In this document: one piece after another, positions 27,475-36,758 of the stretch
How the letters are laid out: each line of letters starts with the position of its first letter
Position numbering within the stretch: position 1 is the stretch's first letter
Source: Lysinibacillus sp. BPa_S21
GTDB taxonomy: Bacteria > Bacillota > Bacilli > Bacillales_A > Planococcaceae
Length of the DNA: 64,000 nucleotides
Reading direction: 5' to 3'
Assembly (NCBI RefSeq): GCF_023337795.1
Contig: NZ_JALIRS010000001.1
Coordinates: forward strand, 124,001-188,000
The notes under the pieces: generated by a model
What the model was told of the DNA's origin: nothing
The model's database searches: none
The model's input: only the letters and a program-made list of their open reading frames with translations
Position numbers and translations under genes: made by a program

Positions 27475-28221
27475 ATGGCAGTAGAACAACAGGTTATCAT
27501 CGTCACAGGTGCAGGGGGTGGTATGGGGAAAGCCATTATTCAGGAGCAGCTTGCAAAGGACAATATTGCAGTAGGGCTCGATTTATCAGTAGCTCCCCTA
27601 AGCGATTTAGCGCACGATGCCTTACAATGCTTTGAAGTCGATGTCTTGCAAGAGGAGCGCGTGAACGAAGTGTTCAAGCAGGTTTTTGAGAAGTATGGAC
27701 GGATTGATGGGCTAGTCAATGCACTTGGTATTGCACAGTCAGCAACACCGCTTGAGCAAGTAACGATGGACGATTGGGATCGGTTAATGGATGTCAATGT
27801 AAAAAGCTTGTTTATTACAACGAAGGCAGTTGTTCCGTATATGAAGGAGCGTCGACGAGGTTCAATTGTTACCATCGCCTCCATTTCCGCTGTTCGTCCG
27901 CGTCCTGGTTTACAGGCTTATATTGCATCTAAAGGTGCTGCGGAGAGCTTTACACGAGGTTTGGCAATTGAGCTAGCGCCGTTCCAAATACGTGTGAATA
28001 CGATTCATCCAGGGCCAGCCGATACACAAATGCTCGCTCAATTTACAGCACAAGGAGCGGACATCGAGCAAACAAAGCAAAGTGTTTTTGTGCAATCTGT
28101 CCCCCTCGGGCGTTTAGTGAAGCCCGAGGACATTGCAGGGGCAGTAAGTTATTTACTTTCAGATGCAGCGGGCATGGTGACAGGAACGACATTACATGTA
28201 GACGGTGGCCGTGGACTATAG
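27475..28221 (+). CDS. SDR family NAD(P)-dependent oxidoreductase
   Basis: 248 residues, classical short-chain dehydrogenase. Cofactor motif TGAGGGMG near the N-terminus, catalytic Ser (ASISAVRP) and the Tyr-x3-Lys (YIASKGAAE) near residue 150, and C-terminal VDGG. It interconverts an alcohol and a ketone or aldehyde. ATG at 27475 follows AAGGGGTG (27463-27470), one base after the previous stop. With the aldehyde dehydrogenase immediately downstream, alcohol-to-acid oxidation of the same carbon is plausible, but not shown. Confidence 0.92.
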   Translation: MAVEQQVIIVTGAGGGMGKAIIQEQLAKDNIAVGLDLSVAPLSDLAHDALQCFEVDVLQEERVNEVFKQVFEKYGRIDGLVNALGIAQSATPLEQVTMDDWDRLMDVNVKSLFITTKAVVPYMKERRRGSIVTIASISAVRPRPGLQAYIASKGAAESFTRGLAIELAPFQIRVNTIHPGPADTQMLAQFTAQGADIEQTKQSVFVQSVPLGRLVKPEDIAGAVSYLLSDAAGMVTGTTLHVDGGRGL

Positions 28222-28232
28222 GAGGGATAAGG

Positions 28233-29690
28233 GTGAAAAAAATTCCGATGTTTATAAATGGCGAGTGGATTCATGGTGATATGGAAGCATTATTGGATGT
28301 CATGAATCCTTCTACTGGTGAAGTCATTGCTCAAATTACGAATGCGAGTAAAGCTCATGTCGATGAGGCTGTACGCGCTGCACGTGGAGCGTTTGAAAGT
28401 GAAGAGTGGCGAAACATAAAAGCCTATGAACGGGGACAGCTACTCATTGAGTTTGCACACTATATTCGCAAGCATGCAGAGGAATGGAGTTTATTAGAAT
28501 GTAGAGATGTAGGAAAGCCGTTAACACAAGCAAGAGCCGATATTGAAGCAGCAGCTCGCTATTTTGAGTTCTATGGGGGAGCTGCTGATAAAGTGATGGG
28601 TGACACGATTCCTATTGAAGACGGTATTTTAAATGCGGTAGTGTTAGAGCCTGTTGGAATTACCGTACATATCGTGCCATGGAATTATCCTATTCAAATC
28701 ACAGCGAGAAGTGTAGCAGCTGCCATTGCGACTGGCAATGCGGTCATTGTCAAAAGTGCTGAGGATACGCCATTAACTACACACGCAATAGCAGAATGGT
28801 TTGCGGATAAATTGCCAAGAGGTATTTTTCAGCATATTACAGGTTTAGGTCGTGAGGTTGGATCCTATTTAACAGCCCATCCAGATATCAACCAAATTAC
28901 GTTTACAGGCTCTGTTGCAACAGGCATTGCGGTGATGAAGTCAGCCGCTGAAAATGTTGTACCTGTGACGTTAGAGCTTGGAGGGAAATCTCCAAATATC
29001 GTTTTTGCGGATGCCAACATGGAGCAAGCGCTCGAGGGAGTTGTACGTGCTATTATTCAGAATGCCGGACAAACATGCTCTGCGGGCGCCAGACTACTAA
29101 TTGAAGAGAGCGTCAAAGAAAAATTTTTAGCACAATTAGTGCAAAAATTCCAAGCTTTAAAAGTGGGTCCGGGTGAGGCTGACGTTGATATGGGGCCACT
29201 TCTAAATGAACGACAATATACGAAGATATCAACACTATTGCAAAAGGCAAAAGAAGATGGCTATGTGGTTACAGGTGGAAAAACACTGACGATTGATGGC
29301 TATGAACAGGGGTATTATGTTGAACCAACAATACTTGTAGGGGTAGAGGCGAACGATCCACTTGCACAGGAGGAAATTTTCGGACCGGTGTTGACTGTCT
29401 TTACATTTACGACTGTTGAGGAGGCCATTGCATTAGCGAATAGTACAGACTACGGTCTAGTTGTAGGAGTATGGTCGAAGGATTTAGATACGGCACATTA
29501 TGTCGCAAGCCGTGTAAAAGCCGGGCAAGTATTTGTTAATAACTATGGAGCAGCGGGGGGGATTCAAATGCCGTTTGGTGGCTATAAAAAGAGTGGTATT
29601 GGCCGAGAAAAAGGTTTAGTCGCATTGAGAAATTATACGCAAATGAAAAATATTGCAATACGCTATGCACCACCTAATCACAAGGGATAG
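28233..29690 (+). CDS. Aldehyde dehydrogenase family protein
   Basis: 485 residues, NAD(P)-dependent ALDH. Cofactor segment around VPWNYPIQ, catalytic Glu in LELGGKSP, and catalytic Cys282 in NAGQTCSAG. The overall look is that of betaine-aldehyde/aminoaldehyde-type enzymes. GTG at 28233 follows GGAGGG. Fourth in the operon; it would oxidise an aldehyde made by the SDR or by amide cleavage. The true substrate is unknown. Confidence 0.92.
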   Translation: MKKIPMFINGEWIHGDMEALLDVMNPSTGEVIAQITNASKAHVDEAVRAARGAFESEEWRNIKAYERGQLLIEFAHYIRKHAEEWSLLECRDVGKPLTQARADIEAAARYFEFYGGAADKVMGDTIPIEDGILNAVVLEPVGITVHIVPWNYPIQITARSVAAAIATGNAVIVKSAEDTPLTTHAIAEWFADKLPRGIFQHITGLGREVGSYLTAHPDINQITFTGSVATGIAVMKSAAENVVPVTLELGGKSPNIVFADANMEQALEGVVRAIIQNAGQTCSAGARLLIEESVKEKFLAQLVQKFQALKVGPGEADVDMGPLLNERQYTKISTLLQKAKEDGYVVTGGKTLTIDGYEQGYYVEPTILVGVEANDPLAQEEIFGPVLTVFTFTTVEEAIALANSTDYGLVVGVWSKDLDTAHYVASRVKAGQVFVNNYGAAGGIQMPFGGYKKSGIGREKGLVALRNYTQMKNIAIRYAPPNHKG

Positions 29691-29704
29691 ACGGAGGGAA
29701 GCAT

Positions 29705-30733
29705 ATGGATCAGCCAAATGAGAAACAGGTGCTTCTAGAGGTAAATCATTTAAAAATAACATTCCATTTAAAAAATGGAAAGCAGGCGAAAGTTGTTGAT
29801 GATGTGAGCTTTACGATTCGTAAGGGAGAAACTGTTGCGCTTGTTGGTGAGTCTGGAAGTGGTAAAAGTATTACATCATTATCAATTATGCGATTACTAC
29901 CCATACCACCAGGAGAAATTACAGCTGGTACGATTAAATTGAATGGTAAAAATCTCTTAGACTATAAAAATAAAGAGATGAGCACTATAAGAGGCAATGA
30001 AATGAGCATGATTTTTCAAGAACCAATGACATCGTTAGATCCAGTTTTTACAATTGGTAATCAAATGATAGAAGGAATTCGTCGACATCAAAGGATTTCA
30101 AAAAAAGAAGCGTGGGGGAAATCTCTACAGCTTTTAAAAGAAGTCGGTATTGCCAATGCAGAAAAGGTTATTGCTGAATACCCGCACCAATTATCAGGTG
30201 GTATGCGCCAACGTGTCATGATTGCGATTGCGATGTCCAATAACCCTCAGTTGTTGATTGCTGATGAACCAACGACGGCACTTGATGTAACCGTACAGGC
30301 ACAAATTTTAAAACTTATGATGAAGATGAAGGAAGAACATCATTCGGCTATCTTATTTATTACGCATGATATGAGCGTTGTAGCAGAAACAGCAGATCGC
30401 GTGTTGGTCATGTATGCAGGACAAATTGTAGAAGAAGCACCAGTACGAGAGCTTTTCATGAATCCAAAGCATCCATATACAACGGCTCTTTTAAAAACAA
30501 TGCCTAATTTAGAAATGGATGTTAAAAGGTTACCGTCAATACCGGGTACCGTTCCATCGGCTTATGCATTACCCGAAGGCTGTCGCTTTGCACAACGTTG
30601 TCCGTTTGCAATGGAACAATGCCATTCCGTTCTCCCAGAGGTAATCCATATGCTAGACGAGCATAAAGTACGCTGTCATTTATTTACGGAGGAAGGGGTG
30701 TTAAATCATGACGAAAAAAGAAATTTTGCTTGA
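29705..30733 (+). CDS. Oligopeptide/dipeptide-type ABC transporter ATPase (OppD/DppD-like)
   Basis: 342 residues. Walker A GESGSGKS, signature LSGGMRQR, Walker B LLIADEP, plus the Opp/Dpp C-terminal domain with its Cys-rich segment (CRFAQRCPFAMEQC) that in relatives binds an Fe-S cluster. It powers import together with the OppF-like partner, two permeases and a lipoprotein receptor encoded in the same operon. It overlaps the next gene by 26 bases. Confidence 0.93.
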   Translation: MDQPNEKQVLLEVNHLKITFHLKNGKQAKVVDDVSFTIRKGETVALVGESGSGKSITSLSIMRLLPIPPGEITAGTIKLNGKNLLDYKNKEMSTIRGNEMSMIFQEPMTSLDPVFTIGNQMIEGIRRHQRISKKEAWGKSLQLLKEVGIANAEKVIAEYPHQLSGGMRQRVMIAIAMSNNPQLLIADEPTTALDVTVQAQILKLMMKMKEEHHSAILFITHDMSVVAETADRVLVMYAGQIVEEAPVRELFMNPKHPYTTALLKTMPNLEMDVKRLPSIPGTVPSAYALPEGCRFAQRCPFAMEQCHSVLPEVIHMLDEHKVRCHLFTEEGVLNHDEKRNFA

Positions 30734-31685
30734 AATTAACCATTTAAAAGCCTATTTTCCCGTAAAACGTAAGTCGATGAAGGAAGAGAAAAAAGTCATT
30801 AAAGCAGTCGATGACATTTCTCTTGAAATTTTCCGTGGTGAGACGCTTGGGATCGTAGGAGAATCTGGCTCCGGAAAATCGACGTTTGGCCGAACTATTT
30901 TAAAACTCGTTGAACCGACCGAGGGAGAAATTTTGTATAAAGGGCAGCCTATTCAACAGTTAAAGGGAAGTAAGCTACAAACCTATCGCAATCAAATGCA
31001 AATGATTTTTCAAGATCCTTTTGCATCCCTTAATCCCCGTATGCGAATAGGTACCATTATCGAAGAGCCGATGAAGTTGCAGTTAACATTAACGAAAGAG
31101 CAACGCAAGGCACGTGTAAAGGAACTTTTACAAAAGGTAGGTCTACCAGAGGATGCTATGCAAAAGTTTCCGCATGAATTTTCCGGTGGTCAAAGACAAC
31201 GAATCGGTATTGCGCGGGCTCTTGCTATACATCCGGAATTCATTATTGCGGATGAGCCTGTATCTGCTCTAGATGTTTCGGTGCAGTCACAGGTCTTGAA
31301 CTTAATGATGGATGTACAGGATGAATTTCGTTTGACGTATTTATTTATTTCACATGATTTAAGTGTAGTGAAACATATTAGTGATCGAGTGGCTGTGTTG
31401 TATTTAGGGAGGGTAGTGGAAATTGGTGTGAAAAATGACTTATATGCTAATCCTCTGCATCCATATACGAAGGCTTTACTGTCAGCTATTCCAGAGATCA
31501 ATTTTGATAAACCGAAACAAGAAATAGCATTACAGGGTGAATTACCAAGCCCTATGAATCCTCCTGTCGGCTGTGTGTTTCATACACGTTGTCCATATGT
31601 GATGGAAAGATGTCGGCAGGAACGCCCTGTGCTTCAGGAAAAAAATAAACAGCAGCGAGTAGCATGCTTTTTATATGATAAATAG
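30708..31685 (+). CDS. Oligopeptide/dipeptide-type ABC transporter ATPase (OppF/DppF-like)
   Basis: 325 residues. Walker A GESGSGKST, signature FSGGQRQR, Walker B FIIADEP, and the C-terminal Opp motif with cysteines (CVFHTRCPYVMERC). Partner of the preceding ATPase. ATG at 30708 follows GGAAGGGGTG inside the end of the previous gene. The two nucleotide-binding proteins would form the heterodimer of the importer. Confidence 0.93.
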   Translation: MTKKEILLEINHLKAYFPVKRKSMKEEKKVIKAVDDISLEIFRGETLGIVGESGSGKSTFGRTILKLVEPTEGEILYKGQPIQQLKGSKLQTYRNQMQMIFQDPFASLNPRMRIGTIIEEPMKLQLTLTKEQRKARVKELLQKVGLPEDAMQKFPHEFSGGQRQRIGIARALAIHPEFIIADEPVSALDVSVQSQVLNLMMDVQDEFRLTYLFISHDLSVVKHISDRVAVLYLGRVVEIGVKNDLYANPLHPYTKALLSAIPEINFDKPKQEIALQGELPSPMNPPVGCVFHTRCPYVMERCRQERPVLQEKNKQQRVACFLYDK

Positions 31686-31722
31686 ACTGAATAATCAGTT
31701 TTTTGAAAGTGGGGTGTGTATG

Positions 31723-32694
31723 ATGTTTGGAAATATTACAGATGTGCCTGGAGTTAAAGTTGGGCATGCAGAAAATAGTGAAGGAATTACAGGTTGTACA
31801 GCGATTTTAGTGGAGAATGGTGCAGTTTGTGGTGTCGATGTAAGAGGCTCTGCACCGGGTACTCGAGAGACTGATGCATTAGATCCTATCAACGAAATTG
31901 ATCAAGTACACGGGATTTGTTTGTCCGGAGGAAGTGCATTTGGATTGGATGCTGCGACGGGCATCATGCAATTTTTGGAGGAGCAAGGTGTTGGGCTAGG
32001 TGCAGGTGTTGCTACAATTCCAATTGTACCTAGTGCGGTGTTGTTCGATTTATTTATCGGTGATCCAATGACAAGACCTACTGCTTCGATGGGCTATAAA
32101 GCGGCAAAAAGTGCGGTTGTCGGTCCATTTGCAAATGGTAATACAGGAGCTGGTTATGGTGCGACAGTAGGGAAATTGGCAGGCCCTCAATTTTGTATGA
32201 AAGGAGGACTAGGTAGCGCCTCTATAGCTGCTAAAGAGGGTATTGTAGTGGGCGCCATTGTTGCTGTCAATGCTGTTGGGGATGTCAAAGATCCTCATAC
32301 AAGAGAAATGCTAGCAGGTGCAAGGAATCCGCAAACAGGAGAATGGATTGATTGCTGTGCTTATTTAGAAGAGCATGCGCAATCGGAAGGATTACCTGGT
32401 ACGAACACGACAATCGGTGTCATTGCAATGAATGCGAAGCTTACAAAAGCAGAGGCCAAAAAAATAGCTCAGCTTACACAAAATGCTCTCGCACGAACAA
32501 TTTATCCTGTACACACAATGCTTGATGGAGACACGATTTTCGTGCTTGGGACAGGAGGTAAAACATATCCAGTTGATTATTTGGGGCATTTGGCAACAAG
32601 CGTTATGGAGGAAGCCATAATAACTGGCATTAAAGCTGCAAATAAATTAGCGGAAGTAGAAAGCTATAAAAGCATTCAAATAATGAGCACATAG
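31723..32694 (+). CDS. P1 family (S58) N-terminal-nucleophile peptidase/amidase
   Basis: About 323 residues of the DmpA/BapA/NylC superfamily. Marks: the N-terminal ITDVPGVKVGH, the glycine-rich GICLSGGSAFGLDA, NGNTGAGYGATVGK, and the likely autocleavage junction GTN/TTIGV (Asn228/Thr229), which would free a Thr nucleophile as in nylon-oligomer hydrolase NylC. Family members cut N-terminal D-residues, beta-peptides or amino-hexanoate oligomers. ATG at 31723 fits the GGGGTG site best; the ATG one codon earlier is possible. It sits between the ATPases and the receptor gene, so hydrolysis of the imported compound is a natural inference. Confidence 0.9.
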   Translation: MFGNITDVPGVKVGHAENSEGITGCTAILVENGAVCGVDVRGSAPGTRETDALDPINEIDQVHGICLSGGSAFGLDAATGIMQFLEEQGVGLGAGVATIPIVPSAVLFDLFIGDPMTRPTASMGYKAAKSAVVGPFANGNTGAGYGATVGKLAGPQFCMKGGLGSASIAAKEGIVVGAIVAVNAVGDVKDPHTREMLAGARNPQTGEWIDCCAYLEEHAQSEGLPGTNTTIGVIAMNAKLTKAEAKKIAQLTQNALARTIYPVHTMLDGDTIFVLGTGGKTYPVDYLGHLATSVMEEAIITGIKAANKLAEVESYKSIQIMST

Positions 32695-32711
32695 GGATAG
32701 GGGGAAATAAC

Positions 32712-34259
32712 ATGAGGCTAAAGAATAATTGGTTGATGTTATTATGGACATTGATAACAGTTTTACTAATTAGTGCCTGTTCAAATGATGACAAAAAAGA
32801 TGCAAAATCTGAAGGGAAGTCAGTTGCTGAAGAACCTCAAGAAATCGTAGTACGTATTAATGATGATCCAGATTTTTTAGATCCACATAAAGCAACGGCA
32901 TCCATATCGTATCAAATGATTCTCAATATTTTTGAAGGACTAATGGCACCAGAAACAGATGGGACTTTAAAAGAAGGGTTAGCCGAAAGCTACAAAATAT
33001 CTGAAGATGGTTTAACATATACATTCAAAATTCGTCCGGGTGTGAAATTTCATAATGGTGAAGATTTAACTGTTGAGGATATTCAATATTCATTTGATCG
33101 TTTAATGGGGAAAAGTGGTGGCGAAAAGATGTCCAACAGCTTTGATAATGTTGTGTCAACGGAAGCCCCAGATGCCAATACATTTGTGATCAAGCTAAAA
33201 GAGCCGAACTCTAACTTCTTAAATTCATTAACAGCTCGTCAATCAGCTATTTTACCAAAAAGCAATGATGGAAAGCATAATGAAAACCCGATAGGTACTG
33301 GACCATTTGCTTTTGTAAAATACTCTCCTGGTACAAATTTAGAGTTGAAGAAAAATGAAAACTATTGGAAGAAAGGGTACCCTTTCTTGAATAAAGTGAC
33401 GTTTACCTTCCAATCGGATGATCAAGCGGCGATTATGAGTTTAATGGCTAATGAAGTTGATTTAACGAGTGTACCTTGGCAACGCGTAGGGGAAGTAAAA
33501 GGTAGTTATAACTTATCTCATCAAAATAATAACTCATCATTAATTGTTACGTTTAATGAATCGAAAGCACCTTTTGATAATCTAAAGGTCCGACAAGCAA
33601 TCAACTATGCTATCAGTAAATCCGATATTATTGATTCAGTTTTTGCGGGCTATGCTGTACCACTTGGTTCAAATATGAGCCCTGCGATGGGGGACTATCA
33701 AAAGAAAGGCTTAGAAGATATGTATAAGCGTGATGTGGAAAAGGCCAAAGCATTATTAGCAGAAGCGGGCTATCCTAATGGCTTTAAAACAAAAATTACG
33801 GTATCCTCGCATAATGATATTTATTCAAATATTGCGCAAATCGTAGCAGCTAATTTAAAGGAAATTGGCATTGATGTGGAGATTGAAGTTGTAGAATGGG
33901 GAATTTGGCTAGACCGAGTTTATTTCGGCCGCGACTATCAAATGACAACAATCGATTTAACAGGACGTGCTTCAGCCTATGATATTTTAAATGATTACAT
34001 TTCAAATAATGATAGTGAAAACTTCTTCAAATTTAAAAATAATCAATACGATAAAATTATGGCAGACGTTTTAAAGGAAAGTGATCAGGCAAAACAAATT
34101 GAGTATTACCACCGTGCACAGGAAATTTTAGCTGAGCAGGCAGCAGCGGTATATATCGCAGATTATCAAATTGTTTGGGGCTCTAAAAAGCAAATTACAG
34201 GATTAAAGAACTATCCATTCTGGTTCCATGATATGTCTGAAGTTAAATTTTCCAACTAG
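32712..34259 (+). CDS. ABC transporter substrate-binding lipoprotein (family 5, Opp/Dpp type)
   Basis: 515 residues. Lipoprotein signal peptide with lipobox LISAC (Cys23), then the SBP_bac_5 fold: FLDPHKATASISYQ, the GLAESYKISEDGLTYTFKIR signature, and a late aromatic-rich region. It captures the substrate outside the membrane and delivers it to the two permeases downstream. Family 5 receptors bind peptides, but also nickel, opines and other compounds, so the ligand is open. ATG follows AGGGGGA. In the operon of the P1 peptidase and M20 deacylase. Confidence 0.94.
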   Translation: MRLKNNWLMLLWTLITVLLISACSNDDKKDAKSEGKSVAEEPQEIVVRINDDPDFLDPHKATASISYQMILNIFEGLMAPETDGTLKEGLAESYKISEDGLTYTFKIRPGVKFHNGEDLTVEDIQYSFDRLMGKSGGEKMSNSFDNVVSTEAPDANTFVIKLKEPNSNFLNSLTARQSAILPKSNDGKHNENPIGTGPFAFVKYSPGTNLELKKNENYWKKGYPFLNKVTFTFQSDDQAAIMSLMANEVDLTSVPWQRVGEVKGSYNLSHQNNNSSLIVTFNESKAPFDNLKVRQAINYAISKSDIIDSVFAGYAVPLGSNMSPAMGDYQKKGLEDMYKRDVEKAKALLAEAGYPNGFKTKITVSSHNDIYSNIAQIVAANLKEIGIDVEIEVVEWGIWLDRVYFGRDYQMTTIDLTGRASAYDILNDYISNNDSENFFKFKNNQYDKIMADVLKESDQAKQIEYYHRAQEILAEQAAAVYIADYQIVWGSKKQITGLKNYPFWFHDMSEVKFSN

Positions 34260-34276
34260 AAAGGGATGAATGCTTG

Positions 34277-35218
34277 ATGATGTATATGATACGTCGATTT
34301 ATCCTGTTAATAACAACCATCCTTCTAGTGTCGATCATTACATTCGGTGTTTTTCAAATTTTACCTGGTGATCCTGTTCGGACAATGTTAGGAACTGAAG
34401 CGGATCCCACACAAATTGAAAATTTGCGATCAGAACTTGGCTTGAATCGCCCTCTTTATGAGCAATATACAGATTGGATGAAGGGATTATTGACAGGGGA
34501 ATTAGGAAATTCCATTCGTTTTTCAATGCCAGTAACAGATTTACTGTCTGATAGATTGCCTGTAACGATGTCATTGGCTGGGCTCACCCTTTTCATCGTG
34601 CTCCTCATTTCCTTACCGTTAGGGATGTTTGCGGCGAGAAGACAAAATAAGTGGAGTGATATGTCTTTGTCAACAGTGACGCAAGTTGGAATGGCCATTC
34701 CTTCCTTCTGGCTTGGGATGATACTCATTTTATATATTGGCATGCAATTCAGCTTTTTTAAAATAAGTGGGTATATTCCGTGGACGCAAAGTGTAGCAGG
34801 GGCGTTAAGTACGCTCTTGCTCCCGGCGTTAACCATTGCGATTCCACAAATAGCAGTTAATTTCCGGTATGTTCGTACGGCCATTTTAGAACAAGTTCAG
34901 CTCGATTATGTGCGTACGATCCGTAGTAAAGGAATGTCTGAGCAAAATGTTATGTATAAGCACGTCTTAAAAAATTCAATGATTCCAATATTAACGGTAT
35001 TTGGATTGATCATGGCTGAAGTTGTTGCTGGAACAATTATTGTAGAGCAAGTATTTTCGCTCCCGGGTGTCGGTCAGCTCCTTATTACGGCTATTAGTAA
35101 TCGTGACTTTCCATTAGTACAGGGAATCGTTATGTATATTACGGTTGCGGTCGTGATGATTAATTTTATAGTCGATATTTTATATTCTGTGTTAGATCCT
35201 AGAATCCGATTACGATAG
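34277..35218 (+). CDS. ABC transporter permease (OppB/DppB-like)
   Basis: About 313 residues, six membrane helices. N-terminal RRFILLITTILLVSIITFG and the DPVRTMLGTEADP loop are typical of DppB/OppB; the permease EAA-type loop lies around LDYVRTIRSKGMSEQNVMYK. ATG 34277, with further in-frame start codons three bases to each side. Forms the membrane heterodimer with the next gene. Confidence 0.93.
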   Translation: MMYMIRRFILLITTILLVSIITFGVFQILPGDPVRTMLGTEADPTQIENLRSELGLNRPLYEQYTDWMKGLLTGELGNSIRFSMPVTDLLSDRLPVTMSLAGLTLFIVLLISLPLGMFAARRQNKWSDMSLSTVTQVGMAIPSFWLGMILILYIGMQFSFFKISGYIPWTQSVAGALSTLLLPALTIAIPQIAVNFRYVRTAILEQVQLDYVRTIRSKGMSEQNVMYKHVLKNSMIPILTVFGLIMAEVVAGTIIVEQVFSLPGVGQLLITAISNRDFPLVQGIVMYITVAVVMINFIVDILYSVLDPRIRLR

Positions 35219-35229
35219 GAGTGGATACG

Positions 35230-36057
35230 ATGAAAATTATACAAAGGTACATGAAAAATATCAACTTAATCATTGGTCTACTAGTCATTGTCGGTTTTCT
35301 TATCGTCATGATTGTCAGCTTTTTTTATACACCCCATGATGTAAATTCGATGAATATACCTGAAAAATTACGGAGCCCAAGTAGTGATTATCTTTTTGGA
35401 ACGGATGAATTCGGTCGTGATATTTTTAGCCGTATTATGAAAGGAACACAAACGGCCTTTGCGGTCGGTCTACTAACGGTATTTATAGGAACAATTTTTG
35501 GTATTTTAATTGGTAGTATAGCCGGGTATGTAGGGGGCTGGATCGATGAAATTTTTATGCGCATGATGGATGCATTAATGGCCTTTCCAGGAATAATATT
35601 AGCGTTAATGCTCGTGGCGGTATTTGGACCGGGGATTGTTAATACGGCTATCGCATTAGGCATAATTGCCATACCGGCCATTGCTAGAATTACACGTAGT
35701 GGTTTCGTCCAACATCGTGACACTGAATATGTCTTAGCCGCAAAGCTAATCGGCGTAAAACCTTATAGCATTATGTTTCGCCATATATTACCTAATATTT
35801 CATCGCAGATTATCGTCGCTGCAACTGTGACCTTTGCGACTGCGATGCTCGCGGAGGCGGCACTAAGTTATTTAGGGCTTGGCGTGCAGCCACCAAACCC
35901 TAGTTGGGGACGAATGTTAAAAGATTCACAAGCCTATTTAGTGGGAGCTCCTTGGTACACTTATGCGCCAGGTGGAGCTATTACAGTACTCGTATTAGGT
36001 TTATATTTGCTTAGCAATGCGTTACGAGATTTTATGGATCCTCGTTCAAAAACGTAA
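35230..36057 (+). CDS. ABC transporter permease (OppC/DppC-like)
   Basis: 275 residues, an N-terminal helix, then the DppC/OppC core: FGTDEFGRDIFSRI, the EYVLAAKLIGVKP EAA loop, and the LGVQPPNPSWGRM signature. ATG at 35230 follows AGGAG at the end of the OppB-like gene. Last gene of the operon; I see no strong rho-independent terminator directly after it, though a hairpin lies at 36266-36306 shared with the convergent MarR gene. Confidence 0.93.
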   Translation: MKIIQRYMKNINLIIGLLVIVGFLIVMIVSFFYTPHDVNSMNIPEKLRSPSSDYLFGTDEFGRDIFSRIMKGTQTAFAVGLLTVFIGTIFGILIGSIAGYVGGWIDEIFMRMMDALMAFPGIILALMLVAVFGPGIVNTAIALGIIAIPAIARITRSGFVQHRDTEYVLAAKLIGVKPYSIMFRHILPNISSQIIVAATVTFATAMLAEAALSYLGLGVQPPNPSWGRMLKDSQAYLVGAPWYTYAPGGAITVLVLGLYLLSNALRDFMDPRSKT

Positions 36058-36091
36058 AAGCTGCTTTTTTCAATAATTCATTATTTCTAAA

Positions 36092-36255
36092 TTAAGACGA
36101 TATGGGGCCTGTAAAAAAATCGGCACCTACAATATATTCTAGTATTCGATTATTAAGTGTTTGGTGGACAATAAATAGTTGTTCAGCTGTATCATTTTGA
36201 GGTGGTGCTGCAATATCATCATCAAGGGGGACTTCATTCGTAATTGAAAAGGTTT
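36092..36255 (-). pseudogene. Possible C-terminal gene fragment
   Basis: Read leftward, an open stretch encodes NEVPLDDDIAAPPQND, then EQLFIVHQTLNNRILEY, then VGADFFTGP before a TAA at 36094-36092. Its composition looks protein-like, but no start codon or ribosome site is present and it abuts a terminator hairpin. I do not recognise it. Either a relic or chance. Confidence 0.25.
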
Positions 36256-36265
36256 TTTCGCAAAG

Positions 36266-36306
36266 GAAGGCGATTCCTAATGCTTAGATGCGCAAGGAAT
36301 CGCCTT
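36266..36306. terminator. Bidirectional terminator between the operon and the MarR gene
   Basis: AAGGCGATTCCT pairs with AGGAATCGCCTT around a 15-base loop, with T runs on both outer sides. Confidence 0.75.
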
Positions 36307-36758
36307 TAATAATTTCGTGTATGACCTTTTTTTACATATTCCCAATCCGTTTCAATGTTTTGACGAATACGATTTAAAAAGTCATGTATACTGTCAATTT
36401 CTTCAGGAGAAAAACCATCTAATGCTCTAGCATTCGAATAATCTCCTTCTCGCTTTAAAAATGGATAAATCTTGAGACTTTTGTCTGTCGGGAAAAGCTG
36501 TTTGTTTTTCTTGTTTCCAATTTCATGACGCTTTTCTACAAAGCCTTTTGTCTCCAACTTTTGAATCGCTCGGGAGGCAGTTGTGCGATCTACTTTCAAT
36601 AGTTCAGCAACCTTTTCCTGAATAATTCCAGGGTTTTCACAGATGCGAGTGACATACAAATACTGTCCCTTTGTTAAATCAAGTTCTTTAAACTCAATAT
36701 TACTAATGGAATCAAGTGCCCGCGCAATCGCACCAATATCTCGTAAAATTTCCTTCAT
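36306..36758 (-). CDS. MarR family transcriptional regulator
   Basis: 150 residues: winged helix-turn-helix around residues 38-100 (IIQEKVAELLKVDRTTASRA recognition helices, then the wing with Lys/Arg-rich KRHEIGNKKN), flanked by dimerisation helices. MarR proteins repress exporters or catabolic genes and are relieved by small ligands. ATG follows GGAGGCAATC. It is convergent with the catabolic operon, and its own upstream side holds no intact partner gene, only a gene-poor stretch and a repeat. Whether it controls the operon cannot be read from position. Confidence 0.9.
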   Translation of the reverse strand: MKEILRDIGAIARALDSISNIEFKELDLTKGQYLYVTRICENPGIIQEKVAELLKVDRTTASRAIQKLETKGFVEKRHEIGNKKNKQLFPTDKSLKIYPFLKREGDYSNARALDGFSPEEIDSIHDFLNRIRQNIETDWEYVKKGHTRNY

